From: an uncultured Muribaculaceae bacterium
GTDB taxonomy: Bacteria > Bacteroidota > Bacteroidia > Bacteroidales > Muribaculaceae
Assembly: GCA_910578395.1 (NCBI GenBank)
Contig: CAJTPZ010000012.1
Coordinates: 1 to 52,502 of the forward strand
Length of the DNA stretch: 52,502 bases
Direction of reading: 5' to 3'
In this document: positions 50,270 through 52,502 of the stretch, in pieces
Layout: the number at the start of each line of letters is the position of its first letter
How positions within the stretch are numbered: the first letter of the stretch is position 1
Made by a program: the position numbers and the translations under genes
Notes under the pieces: model-generated
Told to the model about the DNA's origin: nothing
Database searches by the model: none
What the model saw: only the letters and a program-made list of their open reading frames with translations

Positions 50270-50790
50270 ATAGTAAAGACTTGCTCCAAAGCCTCTGCTT
50301 GAAGTATATGGCTGGCGGCACATCGCACGATGAAGAACGACGCCTGTCGTCGTTGATTATTGATGCGGAAAAGGTGAGAGAACTTACCGATTTTGAGGCG
50401 GATTGCCTGATGTTGCTTGCTGTAGGTGCGACGAGGCGGAAAAATGCCGGAGAGAGGGGACGTCGGGTGCGTCGACTGATGTCGGTTTGTGCAGCTGCTA
50501 CAGTAGTGGCGGTGCTTGGTGTTGGCGTCATAAAGTTTATGTCGGCTACAGCCGGCGATGCGACAGAAGGAATGTGTTATGCCAGTGTCTTCGGGTCGGT
50601 GACCGACGACCGCGATGCCGTGATGTCTATAATAGATAATGAATTTTCGGATGCTGCCGGTGTGGTAGGCGATTTCAGTGATATTGTCGATGGAGAATTC
50701 AGGGAAGCATGTGAAGTTATCGACAAGTCGCAAGTGTCGTTTGACGGCAGGATGAATGAACTGCCTGATGCGGGTGCGTTAATCAGATAA
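50266..50790 (+). CDS. putative membrane anti-sigma factor
   Basis: The 174-residue protein has a cytoplasmic helical N-terminal part (about 1-65), one membrane span (about 71-88, VCAAATVVAVLGVGVI), and an acidic periplasmic tail. The size, topology and four-base overlap with the sigma gene fit an anti-sigma factor that holds the sigma factor at the membrane, though no FecR or zinc-finger (HxxxCxxC) motif is seen. The assignment rests on position and topology only. Confidence 0.65.
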   Translation: MNSKDLLQSLCLKYMAGGTSHDEERRLSSLIIDAEKVRELTDFEADCLMLLAVGATRRKNAGERGRRVRRLMSVCAAATVVAVLGVGVIKFMSATAGDATEGMCYASVFGSVTDDRDAVMSIIDNEFSDAAGVVGDFSDIVDGEFREACEVIDKSQVSFDGRMNELPDAGALIR

Positions 50791-50802
50791 ATTATATAAA
50801 AT

Positions 50803-51246
50803 ATGATGAAAAGGATATTGTTTCTGGCTGTCATGTGTGCCGCTTGCATGGGTGGATACGCTCAGCACTTCGATGGCCTCACGTCTATCTCGGAGATATT
50901 TGGAGATAAGGCTCCGATTCTTGCCAATGCGACAGTGGCGGTAGTGTCGGGACGTACGGAAAAAAGTCTTGCTGACAATAAGCTGGATTATTTCAAGAGT
51001 GTAAGCGTGGCCGATAGCGCGTCGATGTCGAAAATGAACTCTGTGGCTATGAGTCTGCTTGAGAAATCTGTCGATAATGAGCTGTCGAGTAGCTCGGGAA
51101 AAATAAACTATGCTTTTTATTCGTTTCCGCCTGTGGAAGGGCATAACCGTTATATGTTTATTTTCTCAAACGGGAAAAAGACAGTGGCAATGTACATGGA
51201 GGGTAATGCCACGTTTGTCGACATAAAGAAAATGATAAAGAAATAA
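50803..51246 (+). CDS. small secreted hypothetical protein (DUF4252/DUF6108-like)
   Basis: The 147-residue protein has a signal peptide (MMKRILFLAVMCAACMGGYAQ) and a mature part with alternating strands and helices ending in Lys-rich MIKK. Small secreted proteins of this size follow sigma/anti-sigma pairs in many Bacteroidales and are annotated DUF4252 or similar; the match here is by gene order and pattern, not by clear motif. It may be a target of the sigma factor or a sensor of envelope state. Confidence 0.6.
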   Translation: MMKRILFLAVMCAACMGGYAQHFDGLTSISEIFGDKAPILANATVAVVSGRTEKSLADNKLDYFKSVSVADSASMSKMNSVAMSLLEKSVDNELSSSSGKINYAFYSFPPVEGHNRYMFIFSNGKKTVAMYMEGNATFVDIKKMIKK

Positions 51247-51268
51247 GACACTAAAAAGGATAAAAGTT

Positions 51269-52087
51269 ATGAGAAAGATCGTTGGAAATATAGTGCTGCT
51301 GTCATTTGTAATGTTTTTATCTTTCGTACCGGTATATGCTGCCGGTACGGGTGGCCTGAGCTTGAGAGATGATGATGACAATACCCAAGAGGTACATTAT
51401 GATCACGATGAGAGTGAATTTAATTTCTCATTTCCGTTTATACGCAACTATACGAAATGCGACACACGCAATTGCAATAGTCATTTCTCGCACTGGGTCG
51501 TGACGTCTGGGCTGATCGGTTTGGGGTGGAACACAACTGTCGATCAGACAGCGGGACTTAGGCAGCGTGGATCTCATTCGATAGATTTCTTCTGGGGACA
51601 TATACTTGCCTTACGTTATCGCACAGCCTGGAGGGGGCCGGAAGTGAGTCTTGGCTTCGGTGTGGATTTCAGAAACTGGGTGACACGGGAGGGACTTTAC
51701 GAACGTATGACTTCTGGAGCAGGTGTAATCAGATGTAAGCCTTTGCCTGAAGGGGCGGATGAAGGTTCTTCACGTCTGTATGCGTTCTCAATGATGTTTC
51801 CTTTGACAATACGCCAGAACCTGATGCATGGCTTTACACTTACGGTCGGAGCGTCGCTTGACGTTACAACACATGCGTCGGTGAAGTCATCATATCGGCT
51901 CGACGATGTGAAGTACAGCAGCAATTGGGATAGCTTTGATCATAATGTTATTGGTTGTTCTATTCTGGGGGCACTTCAATGGCACGATATCGGTATTTTT
52001 GCCCGATATACACCTACTTCACCCGTAAAAGCTGAAAATGGCTTGGAATTTAAGACTTTGACAGTCGGAGTTGCCGTAGCCTGGTAA
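51269..52087 (+). CDS. outer-membrane beta-barrel protein
   Basis: The 272-residue protein has a signal peptide (ending around VPVYAA), an acidic linker (RDDDDNTQ), then about eight to ten amphipathic strands with aromatic girdles (HWVVTSGLIGLGWN, FFWGHILALRYRTAW, VSLGFGVDFRNWV, GALQWHDIGIFARYT) and ends with VGVAVAW, a terminal aromatic as expected for BamA-dependent insertion. It probably forms a small barrel of the PorT/OmpW size class; cargo unknown. It is the last gene of the sigma-factor operon. Confidence 0.75.
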   Translation: MRKIVGNIVLLSFVMFLSFVPVYAAGTGGLSLRDDDDNTQEVHYDHDESEFNFSFPFIRNYTKCDTRNCNSHFSHWVVTSGLIGLGWNTTVDQTAGLRQRGSHSIDFFWGHILALRYRTAWRGPEVSLGFGVDFRNWVTREGLYERMTSGAGVIRCKPLPEGADEGSSRLYAFSMMFPLTIRQNLMHGFTLTVGASLDVTTHASVKSSYRLDDVKYSSNWDSFDHNVIGCSILGALQWHDIGIFARYTPTSPVKAENGLEFKTLTVGVAVAW

Positions 52088-52502
52088 AGTCTTAAAACAA
52101 AATTACAATGTCCTGCAAGGGAATGATGTCTTTGCAGAACGTTATAATTAGGTCGAGGAGCCGGACTTTTTTGGGGATTTAAGTAATTGTTTTAGAGGTG
52201 TTTTTGTGTGGAATGTAAATTTTTTGAGAAAAAAGTGGTAAAAATATTTGGTTTGTGTTGTGGAATGTCAGTATCTTTGCACCCGCAAATGAGGGACAGC
52301 GGTCCTGATAACAACCGAGAGGACTTGATTGTTCGTTGCAGAAAGAAAAAGTTTTCAAAAAAAAGCGATTTTGATTTGCACAATTAAAAAATCGGTTTTA
52401 CCTTTGCAAAACATTTCGCGACTCCCACGGGGATTGCGAATCAGGAGAAGATTGAAAGAATTGCATCGAGACGAAAGTAGTACAACGAAGTCAATTTCGG
52501 GT
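52088..52502 (+). promoter_or_regulatory. tandem strong promoters reading out of the window
   Basis: These 415 bases hold no supported gene. A weak hairpin (CTGCAA/TTGCAG, about 52113-52136) follows the beta-barrel gene. Two promoters follow: TTTG 52247-52250, 21 bases, TATCTTTG 52272-52279; and TTTG 52375-52378, 20 bases, TACCTTTG 52399-52406. The second is followed at the start of the RNA by a hairpin (TTCGC...TCCC-acg-GGGA...GCGAA, 52415-52440). Tandem strong promoters with A/T-rich upstream sequence and a long untranslated leader suggest a stable RNA (rRNA) operon beyond the window end; the RNA itself is not visible. Confidence 0.55.

Noticed and set aside
1..52502. CRISPR arrays, tRNA genes, insertion sequences
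   Set aside because: No regularly spaced direct repeats, no cloverleaf-like sequence and no transposase or terminal inverted repeats were seen in the window.

Overview
The window looks like a chromosomal segment of a gut Bacteroidales, most likely of the family Muribaculaceae. Promoters follow the Bacteroidetes pattern (TTTG, 19-21 bases, TAnnTTTG) and Shine-Dalgarno sequences are mostly absent. There is a hybrid two-component regulator, a GH32 enzyme of the Bacteroides fructan type, a UpxY-type antiterminator heading a capsule locus, and an frc/oxc oxalate cluster. The species assignment is inference; no rRNA gene is visible.

Layout. 1-2.5 kb: a small basic ORF, a secreted DUF4468-like protein behind a structured leader, then a lipoprotein with a TetR regulator. 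2.7-12.1 kb: a fructan/fructose utilisation cluster with fructokinase, sugar permease and GH32 on the minus strand, divergent from a fructose-type hybrid sensor and a GH2 beta-galactosidase; no SusC/SusD is present. 12.2-16.4 kb: an oxalate cluster on the minus strand (CoA-transferase, oxalyl-CoA decarboxylase, AEC carrier). 16.7-17.5 kb: a Gdx/SugE-type SMR exporter and a Nim-like flavoprotein. 17.5-23.9 kb: a thiamine operon under a TPP riboswitch (thiS, a double thiE fusion, thiG, thiH, thiF, a methyltransferase, tenA, thiD) without thiC.

24.0-48.6 kb is one long capsular polysaccharide locus on the plus strand, from a UpxY antiterminator to a final glycosyltransferase. It encodes two polysaccharide pyruvyl transferases, each paired with an F420-hydrogenase-beta-like iron-sulfur protein; a cytidylyltransferase-oxidoreductase fusion followed by a teichoic-acid-type glycerophosphotransferase; a flippase and a polymerase; UDP-galactopyranose mutase; about eight glycosyltransferases; two acyltransferases; and two lipoprotein hydrolases (esterase and GH43). 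No initiating sugar-phosphate transferase, Wzz or Wza is seen.

The most interesting signal is that four genes of this locus carry uninterrupted G or C tracts of 9-10 bases inside their coding sequence. Three are in frame and one (the membrane acyltransferase at 30.9-32.0 kb) is one base out of frame. No run of 9 or more G or C was seen in the other 28 kb. This looks like slipped-strand (contingency-locus) phase variation of capsule modification, which differs from the promoter inversion that is the well-known capsule switch in Bacteroides.

48.7-52.1 kb: a degenerate SDR protein on the minus strand and, on the plus strand, an ECF sigma factor operon with a membrane anti-sigma candidate, a secreted protein and an outer-membrane beta-barrel protein. 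The final 415 bases hold two strong Bacteroidetes promoters reading out of the window, possibly toward a stable RNA operon.
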